64,000 nt of DNA, taken from NCBI GenBank assembly GCA_030169165.1, contig CM058044.1:67904968-67968967 (forward strand), in the 5' to 3' direction. This DNA is from Centaurea solstitialis (taxonomy: Eukaryota; Streptophyta; Magnoliopsida; Asterales; Asteraceae). Position numbers and translations under genes: made by a program. The notes under the pieces are model-generated. The model ran no database searches, was not told where the DNA came from, and worked only from the letters and a program-made list of their open reading frames with translations. Shown in pieces: positions 36,123-47,046 of this stretch. Each line of letters opens with the position of its first letter. Positions within the stretch are counted from its first letter, which is position 1.

Positions 36123-37350
36123 CTAGTTGATAAGCCCGGGCTTCGCACCGGGTTCATGAACCGTAGCTATTGACACTTTAACATATTTCAGTCAATATAC
36201 TATATATGACTAAAACGTAAAATGAAATATAAAAAACTAAAAGATATAACGTGAATAAATATTATTAGTTTAGGGGGCTGATATGTAAGTTTAAAGGTGG
36301 ATATAGGATTCGGGTCGGTTAGAACGTATATAATAAAATAAATACATGAAAAAAAAATTCAATATTAGGCTCATTTCGATCTTATCGACGATATGATTAT
36401 AATGGCGCGGTTTGTTAACATTAAAACGTATTTTTTTAACATATTTTATATCGTATCGACGATACGATTATAATTGTGTAATTTGTTAAAATTAAAACGT
36501 ATTTTTTTAACATGTTCCAACCAATATACGATATATGAGTAAAACGTAAAATAAAATATAGAAAAGTAAAGGTATAAAGTGAATAAATATTATAAGTTTA
36601 GGGCGCTAATATGTGAATTTGAAAATGGGTATAGTATTCAGGTTGGTTGGAGCTTATATATAGTATATAACAAAATAGTCACATCAAAAAATATTAAATA
36701 TTAGGCTCATTTCGATCGTATCGATGATACAAACATAATGGTGTAATTTGTTAAAATTAAAACGTATTTTTTGAATGTCTTTATGCCAACACACGATATA
36801 TGATTATAACGTAAAATGAAATATTAAAAAGTAAAAAGTGTAAAGTGAATAAACCTTATAAGTTCTACTTTTATGGAGTTAATATGTAAAATGGATATAG
36901 GAGTTAGGTCGGTTAGAAGTTGAACGTATATATAGTATATAATAAAATAACTACGTCAAAAAATATTCAATATTAGGCTTATTTCGATCGTGTCGACGAT
37001 ACGAATATAATGGCGTAATTTGTTAAAATTAAAACGTACTTTTTTTAACGTTTTTTAGCCAATACACGATATATGACTAAAACGTAAAACGAATTATTGA
37101 AAACTTAAAGGTATAAAGTGAATAAACCTTATAAGTTGAGGGGGTTAAAAATGTAAAATTGGAGATGATGTAGGGGGAGGACGCGCGGGTCTAAAGCAGG
37201 TCATGGTCGGGTCTAAAGCGGGTCATGGATGGGTTTTGGATGGGTTTGGGTCAAAAAATGAGAGAGGAAAGGGTGGGTTTGGGTCGCGGGTCGGGTCTTG
37301 GGTCAGGGCAGGTGCTGGCGGGTGGAGCGCCTGCTGTTTGTATAGTATAT
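36123..37350 (-). mobile_element. Helitron with internal tandem repeats
   Basis: Minus-strand 3' end: hairpin AACCCGGTGCGAAGCCCGGG, then CTTATCAACTAG ending at 36123 and T at 36122. Inside are about four diverged direct repeats, anchored by the CAATA(T/C)ACGATATATGA motif at 36191, 36520, 36785 and 37058. The 5' end lies near the TATATATACTATACAAAC stretch at about 37340. No Rep/helicase is seen. Confidence 0.6.
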
Positions 37351-37826
37351 ATATTTTTTTCTAACAGCCTCCAGGTCTGCCGTCTGCGCTTCTTCCTCTA
37401 GTTTTCCTTTTTCTTCCCACATGAAATCAAAGAAGAAGAACAGATTGAAGAAGAAGATCCTCCAGCTCGAAGAAGAAGTTGAAATGAAGAAGGAGAGAAG
37501 TCGATGTTTACAGCTGATGTTCCGATGAAGAAGACGATGTCAGAAGTATTCCTGAGAGAATTCGATCAAGAAGATAGTTGTTGTTTGAAGTCGATGAAGT
37601 AGGGAAGTGATCGATTGGTTGTTGTTTGTGTGAATTTGGCGAATCACATGGTAGAAGAATTCCATTAGATTTGGGAAGGAATGGTGAATTCTGTGAATGA
37701 AGGAACTCATGGATTTGAATTCCATTCCATTGACAACCAAACAACACCATGGAATTTGGTCAACGGAATTGACCATTCCAATTCCATCACATTCCGTCGG
37801 AATCCGATGAACCAAACAGCCCCTTA

Positions 37827-38295
37827 AAACTATCCTATTTATACCCTATTACAATTAAAATCCCAAAACAAATTAAAGCCCTACTATACTAATTAACTAC
37901 AAGAAAAGTCCAACAATTAAGCTTTAGCAACTTTGACATTTTAGACCTTTAAGATCGTCTTTTCATCTTGTGATTTCGGATACAACAAAATTCGGGTCTA
38001 ACAACTTTACTCAAAAACATATCCGAGTCGGTCAATTTGATTGAAATTGATAAAATAGATTCATGAATTTCAAATGTCGAGAACTTTGAATATGAGAAAT
38101 CAATCAAATCTAACCTCAAAATCAATCAAATCATATTTATATGAACATTCAAATATAAATCTATACTAAAAACATCAAAATTACCTTCAAATTCAAGAAA
38201 TTTACCTAAAATTGAAGAATACAAACTTCGAAAACCCAACAAACTTTATTACTATTTTTGCTCAAATTTGCTTTAGAACTTCACTGATTTCCTGT
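37827..38295 (-). mobile_element. probable internal remnant of a copia element
   Basis: Non-coding AT-rich DNA directly downstream (minus strand) of the LTR and primer site at 38296-38587. No coding domain and no second LTR are seen, so the element is truncated. Confidence 0.4.
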
Positions 38296-38307
38296 TCTGA
38301 TACCAAT

Positions 38308-38587
38308 TGAGAATACAAAATTCAGTTCACCTTTCACATAATCATGTAATCATGAAATCATCATCTTCATTATCTCAATGACAATGGGGTACAAAGCTTT
38401 CTAAAAAAAAACTTCTCTTTGTATTTTACAATTAAGCATCCTACTTAAAATCTGACTCACTCTTGTCTATTTATACCCCTAAGGGTATTTCCACATTAAA
38501 CCCTTCTACTTCTCCAATATTACAAAGTAAACGCATTACAGTTACAAACATTACAAATTGAATACAAAAAATATAATGACCCTAACA
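38308..38587 (-). repeat. Ty1/copia-type LTR with primer site
   Basis: On the minus strand it runs from TGTTAGGG to TTGTATTCTCA, followed by ATTGGTATCAGAACAGG, a tRNA-iMet primer site (38296-38305). A TATAAATAG box lies at 38467-38475 (minus strand). Its 280 bp suits a short copia LTR. Confidence 0.75.
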
Positions 38588-38840
38588 ACTATAGATCTAG
38601 GGTTGAGGATGAGCTTTCTGATGCTTGCTTGGGAATTTTGAGGATTTGGAGTCGAATCTGGTGCCTTCTACTTCCACGGCGGAATCAAAGGTGTTTTATT
38701 TGATAGAGAGAGAGATTATTATCGGAACTTAACGGAGTTTAAAGTCGGAGATGAGCTAAAAGCAGCGACGAAGCAAGCCAATAACGCCATCTTTCGAGAA
38801 ACGTTCCTCCGTTGCAACGCATCAAAAAGGTTATTTACTA
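38588..38840 (+). pseudogene. remnant of the amylase exon-1 fragment (unit C)
   Basis: Only the last ~55 bp are clearly exon-1 derived (AACGCCATCTTTCGAGAAACG to CATCAAAAAGG, about 38785-38832). They match the end of amylase exon 1 (GACGTCATCTTCCGAGAAACG). The rest is unassigned. Its place relative to the pectate lyase gene matches units A and B. Confidence 0.65.
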
Positions 38841-39128
38841 AGACCATCTCCAATGGGGTCATCAAATGTTACACTAAACACTAAATTTGGTGTAAATGTT
38901 ACTATTCACATCTCCAATGGGGTCGCTATTTTTCACAATAAAATTAGTGTGATGAATAGTATCACACTATATTTGGTGTAACACTATTTTTAACACTACT
39001 TTTCAATGTAAAATGATTTGGTGTAAAAAATAGTATTACCCATTGGAGAAGATTTATTAGTAACACTAAATCTTACACTACTTTTGACATTTGGTGTAAA
39101 AAACAGTGTTACCCATTGTAGATGCTCT
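38841..39128. mobile_element. MITE between exon-1 remnant and copy C
   Basis: Left AGACCATCTCCAATGGGGTC and right (other strand) AGAGCATCTACAATGGGTAAC form inverted ends. The interior repeats TTTGGTGTAA...ACACTA in both orientations. It is missing from the matching position in units A and B. Confidence 0.65.
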
Positions 39129-39941
39129 AAATATATATTGAGTGAATATAATATATGTATGACTTTATGTTTTGAATTGGTTGAGGAGAATAAATAAATA
39201 AAAAATAAAGAAAGAAATTAACAAGGTGTTCCAGGCGAGCATATCAGAAATCCGGCATCTTTGGTGAGTTGTGGAACGTTAGAGCCTGGTTCCGGTGGGA
39301 TCATTCCGGCTTGTTGTTCAGGTGTGAGTTGTGGATCAACACCGGAATCAACGAACACGGCTCCATTTTCGAAAACATCGTCTTGAGATCTCCAGTTCCA
39401 TGTCTTCCACTCTGCCTCAGGGACTTTTGGTTGCCTCATTGTCACCTTTAATTCAAAACACCACCATATCCCAACCATTCTTAATCATATGCAGTTGTAC
39501 ATATATAATTTTTTTAACGAATTACCCCATATGCAAAAGTGTAAAAAGTTTTCCTATTATTTGAGTTTTTCCTTTGAACTTGACCCTATATCAAAGGAAA
39601 ATCTTAAATATCCGGAAAACTGAGGCACACACTCAAAAGCCGCCACCTGTCTTGTATGCATAAGTGAATATGCGCATGCACTAGTGCATAACGGTATAAA
39701 TGTGTTATTTTGGTTTTTTTTTCAGTTTAATAAAAATAATAATAATAAGTTGTTTTGGGCTTTTTTTTGTTGGTTTTTTCCAGTTTTTGGACCTGCATAT
39801 TACAAAAAATCGGTATACAATTTGTTTTGGATATTTTTGGTAGTTGTGAAATTACTCGTACACATAAGTGGATGAGCGGGTTCCTCGGATTTCTAGATAT
39901 TTGGTTACTCAAGGATATGGAGTTATAGTATATATACTATA

Positions 39942-40186
39942 TAGACGAAAGTTCGCTTACGAACTCCAATTTCATTGTGAACGTGAAGACAACTGAAAGT
40001 GCATCACGTGGCATATTCAATTTGAATAATAATGTATTATTCAGACGGTATATAATAATATTGAACGCTGTGTTATTCAGTCTGAATATTAGAAGTTTAT
40101 TAAGACTAAATATGTCACGTGGTGTTCTGCCGGCCATCCTCATATTCACAATGAAAAGATGAGTTTTCATTTGAAGCTAACCCAAT
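39942..40186. mobile_element. MITE 1 in intron 2 of copy C
   Basis: Inverted arms: AACTCCAATTTCATTGTGAAC, GACAACTGAAAGTGCATCACG at the left; GTCACGTGGTGTTCTGCC, CACAATGAAAAGATGAG at the right. Same family as the MITE in intron 2 of copy B, with TTATTCAG-rich centre. Confidence 0.65.
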
Positions 40187-40190
40187 ATAT

Positions 40191-40502
40191 AGGGTCCGGT
40201 TCAAATAGAAACTCAAATTTAATTGTGAAGATGAGGACAACTGAGAGCGTGCCACGTGACATACTCACTCTGAATAATCATATATTATTCAAAGCGAATC
40301 ACACATCATTCAATATTATTCAGAATGAATAATACAAGATTTTGTATTATTCAACATTATTCACTCTGAATATCAGTGAATGTTATTTTATTCACTTTGA
40401 ATAATACATGATTATTCAGAGTGAATGTGCCATGTGGCGCCCTCTTGTTTGTCTTAACATTCGCAAATCGCAATGAAATTTGACTTCGCAGCCAAACTTT
40501 CG
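40191..40502. mobile_element. MITE 2 in intron 2 of copy C
   Basis: A second family member placed end to end with the first: AGAAACTCAAATTTAATTGTG, GAGGACAACTGAGAGCGTGCC at the left and the inverse (GTGGCGCCCTCTTGTTTGTC, GCAATGAAATTTGAC) at the right. Confidence 0.65.
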
Positions 40503-41671
40503 TTTGTGTGTGTATATATATACACACTTGAATCATGTGAAAACAATGACATCTCGTTTCAGATTTTGTTTTTACATTCACAATGTTTTGGTGTAAAATT
40601 AGATATACATACCTTTTTACAGTGGGGATTATCGGGAGCAACGTATTTGTTTCCTTGTGAAAGGATGGTAGGGTTCATGGTACCGCTGATTGCGTACATA
40701 TTCCATTTCTCATAATCGTTGTTAACGACTTGGAAGAACCCAAATCGACACCTGGGCATTCTTTGGGTGCATCCGGTACTGAACTTATTGTAGGCGACCG
40801 TGACTTTCATAACTTGATCTTCGGTGTGGGAATCATCGGCCCCGAGCAACATGACCTTATCGTGATCGTTGAATTTGCAGTTGGAAATGGTTACCATGGT
40901 GCTCCCCATGGTCACATCAATCAGCCCATCTGGGCCACCCGCTAACGAGCAATGATCGATCCAAACCTTGGAAGAACCAAAGCACATGATCCCGTCACCA
41001 TCGTGGGCTGATCGTGGTCCCGGCTTCCCTTCTCCGGCTGCGATGGTGGCACCCGGTGTTTCTTTGATATCGTGTATGTAGAGTCCATGAATGATGACGT
41101 TGCTCACCTGGTAAAGAGAGAGACCGGCTCCGTTGCAGATCTCCACCTTTGCACCTCGCCCGTCGATGGTGGTGTCCGATGTGATCACCAACTCGTGTTT
41201 CAGATTGATCACCATGTCGTTCGCAAACGTCACCCAGATGGGTCGTTGTCGGTGACACCCCAACGCAACGTGCCTTCCTTTGGGTGCGCCACGTCATCAT
41301 CCGAAGGATCCGTGACCACATAGATATCTCCGCCGGCCCCACCCGTGGTTCCCGCTCCGAAGCCCTTCACACATTGCGCCATTGCTTGGCGGTTATCCGC
41401 CCAATCGGCTTTGCACCTCCAGCAATTGTCGATTGAGTTGGTTGGTTCGCAACCAACCAGGCTCCTCCTTGCGGGCCTGAACAAAGAAAAAATGAAAAAT
41501 TATTTTTTGCATACGTCTTCTAATTAATTAATTAACTAATTAATTAAATCGGAATACATACATCATCCTCTCCGTTAACTCGACGATATTTGCGTTGGCC
41601 CTAGTAGCGATCAATATGAGCACCACAAAGGCGAAGGTGAAAAAGAGTGTGAGAATGTGTTTGTTTTCCAT

Positions 41672-42224
41672 TGTATATATCTATATATATATATATATAC
41701 ACACACATACATATAAGCAAGCAAATGTTGCTTTTTTGTTTGATGAAGAAATATGATAAGGTTGTTTGGGTATTTATGTATAAGGGGTTAATGTTGATTA
41801 GTTGGGTCAAAATGACTATAGAATTAGAGATGGAAAGTGGATGTCGGATTCCGAATTTTTATGTATGCATGTGTGATTAGAAAATGTTGTTAAGGTACAT
41901 ATAATTAAATATAGTTGTCCTATAAATATGGCCCTAATTTTTGGATAAAAATCCTTATCCAAACAATTATTTATGGTTAGGATATATGACTTGATTGTTA
42001 TTTTATTAGTAGCTACGAGATTAAATTCTCTATCATCCAAGATTCAGTCATTCTATTTTCCTTTGCTCTTTTGGTTTTATTTTATGGTGATTTTAAAATA
42101 GTGAAAAGGTTTTTTTTTTTTAATTATCACTTTAATTAAGAAACGGATATCTAGTTGTAATTAAGAACTATTTTATCCGTACCCCTATAGAGGGGGTATC
42201 ATGTCATAGAATAGAAGGGACTAA
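41672..42224. other. upstream region of copy C up to the assembly gap
   Basis: Matches the upstream DNA of copies A and B (GTGGATGTCGGATTCCG and AAATATAGTTGTCC blocks) to about 42170. No gene. Confidence 0.5.
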
Positions 42225-42324
42225 NNNNNNNNNNNNNNNNNNNNNNNNNNNNNNNNNNNNNNNNNNNNNNNNNNNNNNNNNNNNNNNNNNNNNNNNNNNN
42301 NNNNNNNNNNNNNNNNNNNNNNNN
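42225..42324. other. assembly gap of 100 N
   Basis: Exactly 100 N, a conventional placeholder of unknown true size. The two sides may not be adjacent in the genome; translations running through it are meaningless. Confidence 1.
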
Positions 42325-43780
42325 ACAAAATCACACGTGATTTTGTGCAGGGCCCGCCCCTCGCGGCCCTCACCCATTTTCCCTTGCCCGGATTTTTCCC
42401 CCTCCCACACGTTTTTTCCAAAACGCAGCACAAAATCACATGTGTTTTTTCCTTTGGGTTTTTCCAATTTTCTTGAAAATTTGGGTTTTCTTGTATGAAC
42501 CCCCTCTTGGATCAAAATGTCTATATTTGGCACAAAAACAACTCTAAAGGGGGGCACCATGCATTTAAATGATTTAGAGTAGATTTTTATTAATTATATA
42601 TATCTCTTTTTTATTTAATATAAAATTTTTTAATTATGTTTTGATATATCTATTCTTTCTAAGTTGATGAGACTAAGCGAATTTTCCAAGCATGTTTTAT
42701 AGTTTTGAAAATTTCCCCCAAAAAAGAAAAAAGGTTTTGGGTTTAAAAAAACGGAAGTCAAGAAAACATAAGTAAGCTTCCATTAAAATAATTTTTATTT
42801 GACAAATCTTCTTTTACAACCACAAATGTGAAAGGTTTTACTGGGAAAAAGCCAAAGGGGGTGTGGTTTGAATAACTCAAATTAAAACCGGGGTTTGAGT
42901 CCAGGCGTAGCATTTTTTGGCCCGGGCTAAGTCTCAGACCCGGGCCCTTTTTTTAAATTTTAAAAATTTTCAAGAATGTAATCCAAATGGGGTTTTACAA
43001 AGAGAAAAAAAAGGGAAAAAATGTAACCCAAAAATAGGGTTTGGGGGCCAAGTCCCATGAACTTTAATAATAACCAAGTATCAAGAGTTTAGGACCAGAT
43101 AGATAGAGAGCCAAACAAGAGGGCTGGCTAAGTCCAAAAAGCTGGACCAAGACCTAAATAAGGCCCAACTCACAGGACCACTAAACAAATTAACAAAAGG
43201 ATAGAGGAAAAGGCCCAAAACACACTAAATGTGGGCACCAAACAAACACAACCAATATTGTTCTTCTTTAAAGTGAAAATTAATACAAAAATTCTAATCA
43301 TTCATCTTTTTGAGAATTTTGTAATTTTAGTTAGAATTTAATTATTTGGATTTAATATTAAGTTTGTGAACGATCATTGTATTTTTGTGAATGCCAAAGA
43401 AAAGGAAAAAGAAAGTTTAGTTGATAAATATTAACGAAAAATTAAACAACAAAATGTAGCATTTTTAATCGGGCCTAAGGATCCATCTTGATCTTGGCTA
43501 GGCTGATATTGCATCCAAATATTATAATTGATCTTTGTAATCGATTAGTGGGAATTGGTTATAACTAGTTAGGGACCGATCAAACTAAATAATTTTTATA
43601 ACATCCAAAGAGTTATATAAACATTTTACTGAAATTCAGGTATAACACATTCATAATCTCATGATATGACATTTCAAACATGTTTGCATTTGTAGATAGG
43701 AAATCCTAAAAAATCAAATATACAAAATGTCACGTAGCTAATTTGATCTACATAAATACAATTACTTGCACCGGATATAT
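42325..43780. other. unassigned sequence right of the gap
   Basis: Rich in homopolymer runs (for example 42715-42760 and 42940-43030), with no recognisable gene or repeat. The texture suggests low consensus quality at a contig end. Confidence 0.4.
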
Positions 43781-43859
43781 ATCTCGATTGTTTCGTGGCG
43801 GAGAGATGTTTACTCTCGAGAGACGGTTTGTTCTTTCACAGTTAGTGGAGAAGAGAGCT

Positions 43860-44125
43860 TCGAGAGGGATGGGAACTTAACTATGCTGGTGAGTTTCGTG
43901 AATTTTGTAGTAGCATCCCAAATGGAGTAGGGGAAAGCACGTTGTCATGGACTCTTTGTAATTCGGATGCTTTCACGGTGGCATCTCTGAGAAAAACTAT
44001 CGACGACATGGCTTCAAGGAAAACCTGTTAAAAAGGGGTCTCGAAATCAGCAATAACCGATGTGCCTTGTGTAACGAAGCAAGCAAGAACACCGACCATG
44101 TGTTTGTTGGTTGTAGAAAAGCAAT
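43860..44125 (+). pseudogene. LINE (non-LTR) remnant, C-terminal zinc-finger region
   Basis: Translation across frames gives SWTLCNSDAFTVASLRKTIDD and then NNRCALCNEASKNTDHVF with GC after it. The C-x2-C...H...C pattern is that of the zf-RVT domain downstream of plant LINE reverse transcriptases. Frameshifts and stops occur between the parts. Confidence 0.7.
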
Positions 44126-44612
44126 AACTGATTTGCCTTGTTCATTTTTTCATTCATTTCAAAATTAAATTTTAGTTATTATGGATTTAAAATATAAAAT
44201 AAATCATTAAAAAAAATACTAAACAACTAATATTATTCAGAAAAATTATATTATTCATTTTATAATTTATCTCATCTATTTTGTAAGTTTTAATTACTAA
44301 AATATTTTATAAATTTGTCATATTAACTTATTTTTAAAACACTTTATAAAAAGAATATAACACATTATAAGAAAATATATATTATAAAATTAAAATATTC
44401 TTTTTAATAAAAATTAAGGAAAATAATCAAAAAGTATAAGTAATTAAAGTCATCCTTAATTTAAAAATATAAAAAAAATCATTTAGGTTTTGTATGTAGT
44501 ATTTAATCTCAAATTATGTTTTAATTAATTAAGCTAACAAATTTTAGGATAAAATCAAATTAATTTGAAAGTAAATTTTCAAAAAACGTGCCTTGAAGCT
44601 TTTAGCCAGGGC
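44126..44612. other. very AT-rich intergenic DNA
   Basis: No feature recognised. Confidence 0.4.
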
Positions 44613-44911
44613 ATTAAGCTATCGGCAACCAACCCTCCTAACCCTCCTGACCCTCTAACTTTAACATGCCACATCAGCTGACACATCAGCTTTTTCTCAA
44701 CCCTTTCTTAACCCTCCCAAAGCCCTCTGCAACCCTCTACAACTGTTACCCAACTCTCTCAACCCTCTCACACAACACACACAACCCTCCCAAAACAAAT
44801 CGGTTTCTCCAACCCGCCGGCACCCATCTTTGTGCAGCCAACCCTCTACAACCCGGCGGGTAAGATGGAAGCCTGCGGGCTTCACCCACTCACCGTTGCG
44901 CATAGCCTTAA
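44613..44911. mobile_element. dispersed TIR repeat, GC-rich family, copy 2
   Basis: Reverse orientation of the repeat at 13062-13396: TTAAGCTATC at the left, then CAACCCTCC-type repeats, CCACATCAGCTGAC, AACCCGCCGGC and GCATAGCCTTA at the right. Confidence 0.65.
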
Positions 44912-45813
44912 GACTATCCACAACAACAATCTTTAACACTCCAATCTCAATTAAAATATTAGTTTATCTCTCATCTTTAATAATTCAATCAAATTTCAAA
45001 ACTTTCATATCCAAACCACAATCCACTGCAATCCAATCCAATCTAAAATATTATTTTATAAAATTTATGTATTTTGTTTTTTATGCATATAATTATTTTT
45101 TTCTAATTATAAACATATTAAATTAATTAAACCAACGAAAAAAATAACGAGAACGTTGAAATAAAGAGAAAATTTTGTGTGTCGAAAATATATCAATATT
45201 GGTCTCTTTTTGTAGGGAATTGAAAACCATGAATTTTGGTATATTTTGGACTTTTTAAACATTTTTATAAATGTCAATTTTTTATAAAATAAGTTTAATC
45301 TAAGAAAAAAAATACATGGACCAATAGTATAATGACACTTGTCAATCGTTGGCCAAATTGTATCAACAATCTCAGATTTGTTGTGCGATATGGATCGGCC
45401 AAGATAGTCCATCATATCTTCTTTTTTCTTTATTTTTGTAAAACTTTTTTGTCATCTTTTGGGTTGGGATCGCTCAAAGATCGCCAATGTGTGTAGTCTA
45501 AGAGATGTTTTGTTAAAATATTTGTCTTAATTAATTAATATAGTAATTTACTAAAAGTAAAAACTTATAAAATATCCTGAGACCTCCGACGATCGGAGGC
45601 CCTGTGCAGTAGAACCTTTAGAACACCCTAAAGAACGAGCCTGGCGGATACAGGTAATATTTGTTAAACTTTTTGGTCTTGTAAGCAAGTTCGTCAATAA
45701 AGGAGCTACTTTTGATGTACCTGATAACTATTTTGTAAACTTTAATAACCAAATACCTGTAAAATCAAATAATTAATTTAAAATAACTAAAATTATAATG
45801 TATTTTAACGATG

Positions 45814-45845
<32 letters not shown>
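44912..45845. other. intergenic DNA, nothing firm
   Basis: AT-rich. A short palindrome CCTCCGACGATCGGAGG lies near 45585, perhaps the relic of an element end. No gene. Confidence 0.4.
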
Positions 45846-45860
<15 letters not shown>

Positions 45861-46099
45861 GGGGAAGGTTAATGCGAGAAGCATATCAATTTAAGAAAAT
45901 GTGAGGAGCAATCTCAGCCACTCATCTTCGGTTACAGTGGACGTGATCACGGATGATTGACGCGATTCATGGGAGGTTAGAGATTATTAAAGGGGGAGAG
46001 GGACCAATTACAACCGCCTTTATTAACCGGATGAGTGGCTGAGATTGTTTCTCACGTTCATTAAAAAGTTATGTTTCTCATTTGGACCTTTCTCTCTAT
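45846..46099. mobile_element. MITE with ~70-bp inverted arms
   Basis: GAGCAATCTCAGCCACTCATC at the left is mirrored by GATGAGTGGCTGAGATTG at the right. The outer parts (GGGGAAGGTTAATGCGAGAAGC and the inverse ending GGACCTTTCTCTCTATAT) are also paired. The TATAGAGAG border links it to other elements in this window. Confidence 0.7.
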
Positions 46100-46690
46100 A
46101 TGCATATTTGCTGTATAGTAGTCAATGAATTTTGGGAATAGCTGACCATCGATATCATCTACAAATTATATATTATCATCAGCGGTGTACTCATTTGACG
46201 AAAAGAATTAGAGAAGGCTATGAGTAATTGACCACCCTCTACAGTCTACTCATTTGACCCAAAAATTGAAGAAAGCTTCTTCTAGATACCATTAATAATT
46301 GTTTGTTCCACCTTGCTTTCTTCTCTTCTAACCATTTAATTTTCTTTCATAGATATGTAATGTCTATATTGTACAGTAAAAAATATTATAAAAAATTCAG
46401 AAACAGTTTACTAACATCAGTAATTTATAATATTATATATAAGTCCCTACATTACAAATTTGAATAAAACAACATATAATAGAGTTTAAATATATGATAG
46501 TTAATTAAAATTTATAAATACAATTAATTAGTGGCTTAACCCGAATTTATCTGAGTGGATGCACTTTAAGGTCAATTAAGAAACAATAAAGTCACGGTTT
46601 AATCTATTGAAATGTTAACATGGTTTTATTCAAAGAGAGTTCAACTGCTACGATTTGATAAAATATATTATTGAGCAAGACACAATATTA
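46100..46690. other. intergenic DNA, nothing recognised
   Basis: AT-rich, no supported feature. Confidence 0.4.
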
Positions 46691-47046
46691 GGGTTGTATT
46701 TGGCAAAAATAAGCTAGCTTATTTTTAGAATACAAGTTTGGATGGACATAAATTAGCTTATTGAAACCCCGCTTGAAGTAACGTTTGAAAAAAGATCATT
46801 GTGACCATTTTTAACTATATTCTTTGCTAATGTCAACTATTATTAATTGTTAATATATATTAACTATTTATTACTGGTTTATAGTAATTAAAATTAATTA
46901 TTAGTTATTAATTTAATTAAATAGCATTCTATCTTAATATTGTTTGGTAAAAATAAGTTAACTTATAAGCTAGCTTATAAGTCACCTTATAAGTCATGTA
47001 CATATTTGGATGAACCATAAGTTAACTTATAAGCTAGCTTATAAGT

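Larger units (their letters stand above)
34800..37823. mobile_element. PIF/Harbinger-like TIR element containing two further insertions
   Basis: Left end GGGGGAATTTGGTTAAC and right end (other strand) GGGGCTGTTTGGTTCATC, both continuing into GGAAT-rich arms (TTGGAATGGAAT repeats). Flanking trinucleotides are TAA and TTA, close to the TWA target of this superfamily but not identical. The middle is occupied by the element at 34968-35884 and a Helitron at 36123 to about 37350. No transposase ORF. Confidence 0.55.
39218..41671 (-). pseudogene. pectate lyase copy C, frameshift in exon 2
   Basis: Same family as copy B. Exons on the minus strand: 41562-41671, 40613-41476, 39218-39445. Exon 1 is open and encodes a signal peptide (MENKHILTLFF..., hydrophobic core FAFVVLILIA, cut near ANA). 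Exon 2 is 864 bp instead of 865. One base is missing at about 41240-41253, just after RWGVT, which shifts the frame and gives a stop within a few codons. Downstream, WIDHCS and RMPRCRFG are intact in the shifted frame, and exon 3 (ending CSPGTPC) is open. It is more diverged from A and B than these are from each other. The TATA-like stretch on the minus strand is near 41771-41785. Intron 2 is enlarged to 1167 bp by MITEs. Young pseudogene or consensus error. Confidence 0.87.

Noticed and set aside
42204..42560. Minus-strand ORF across the gap
   Set aside because: Translation passes through 100 N and has no meaning.
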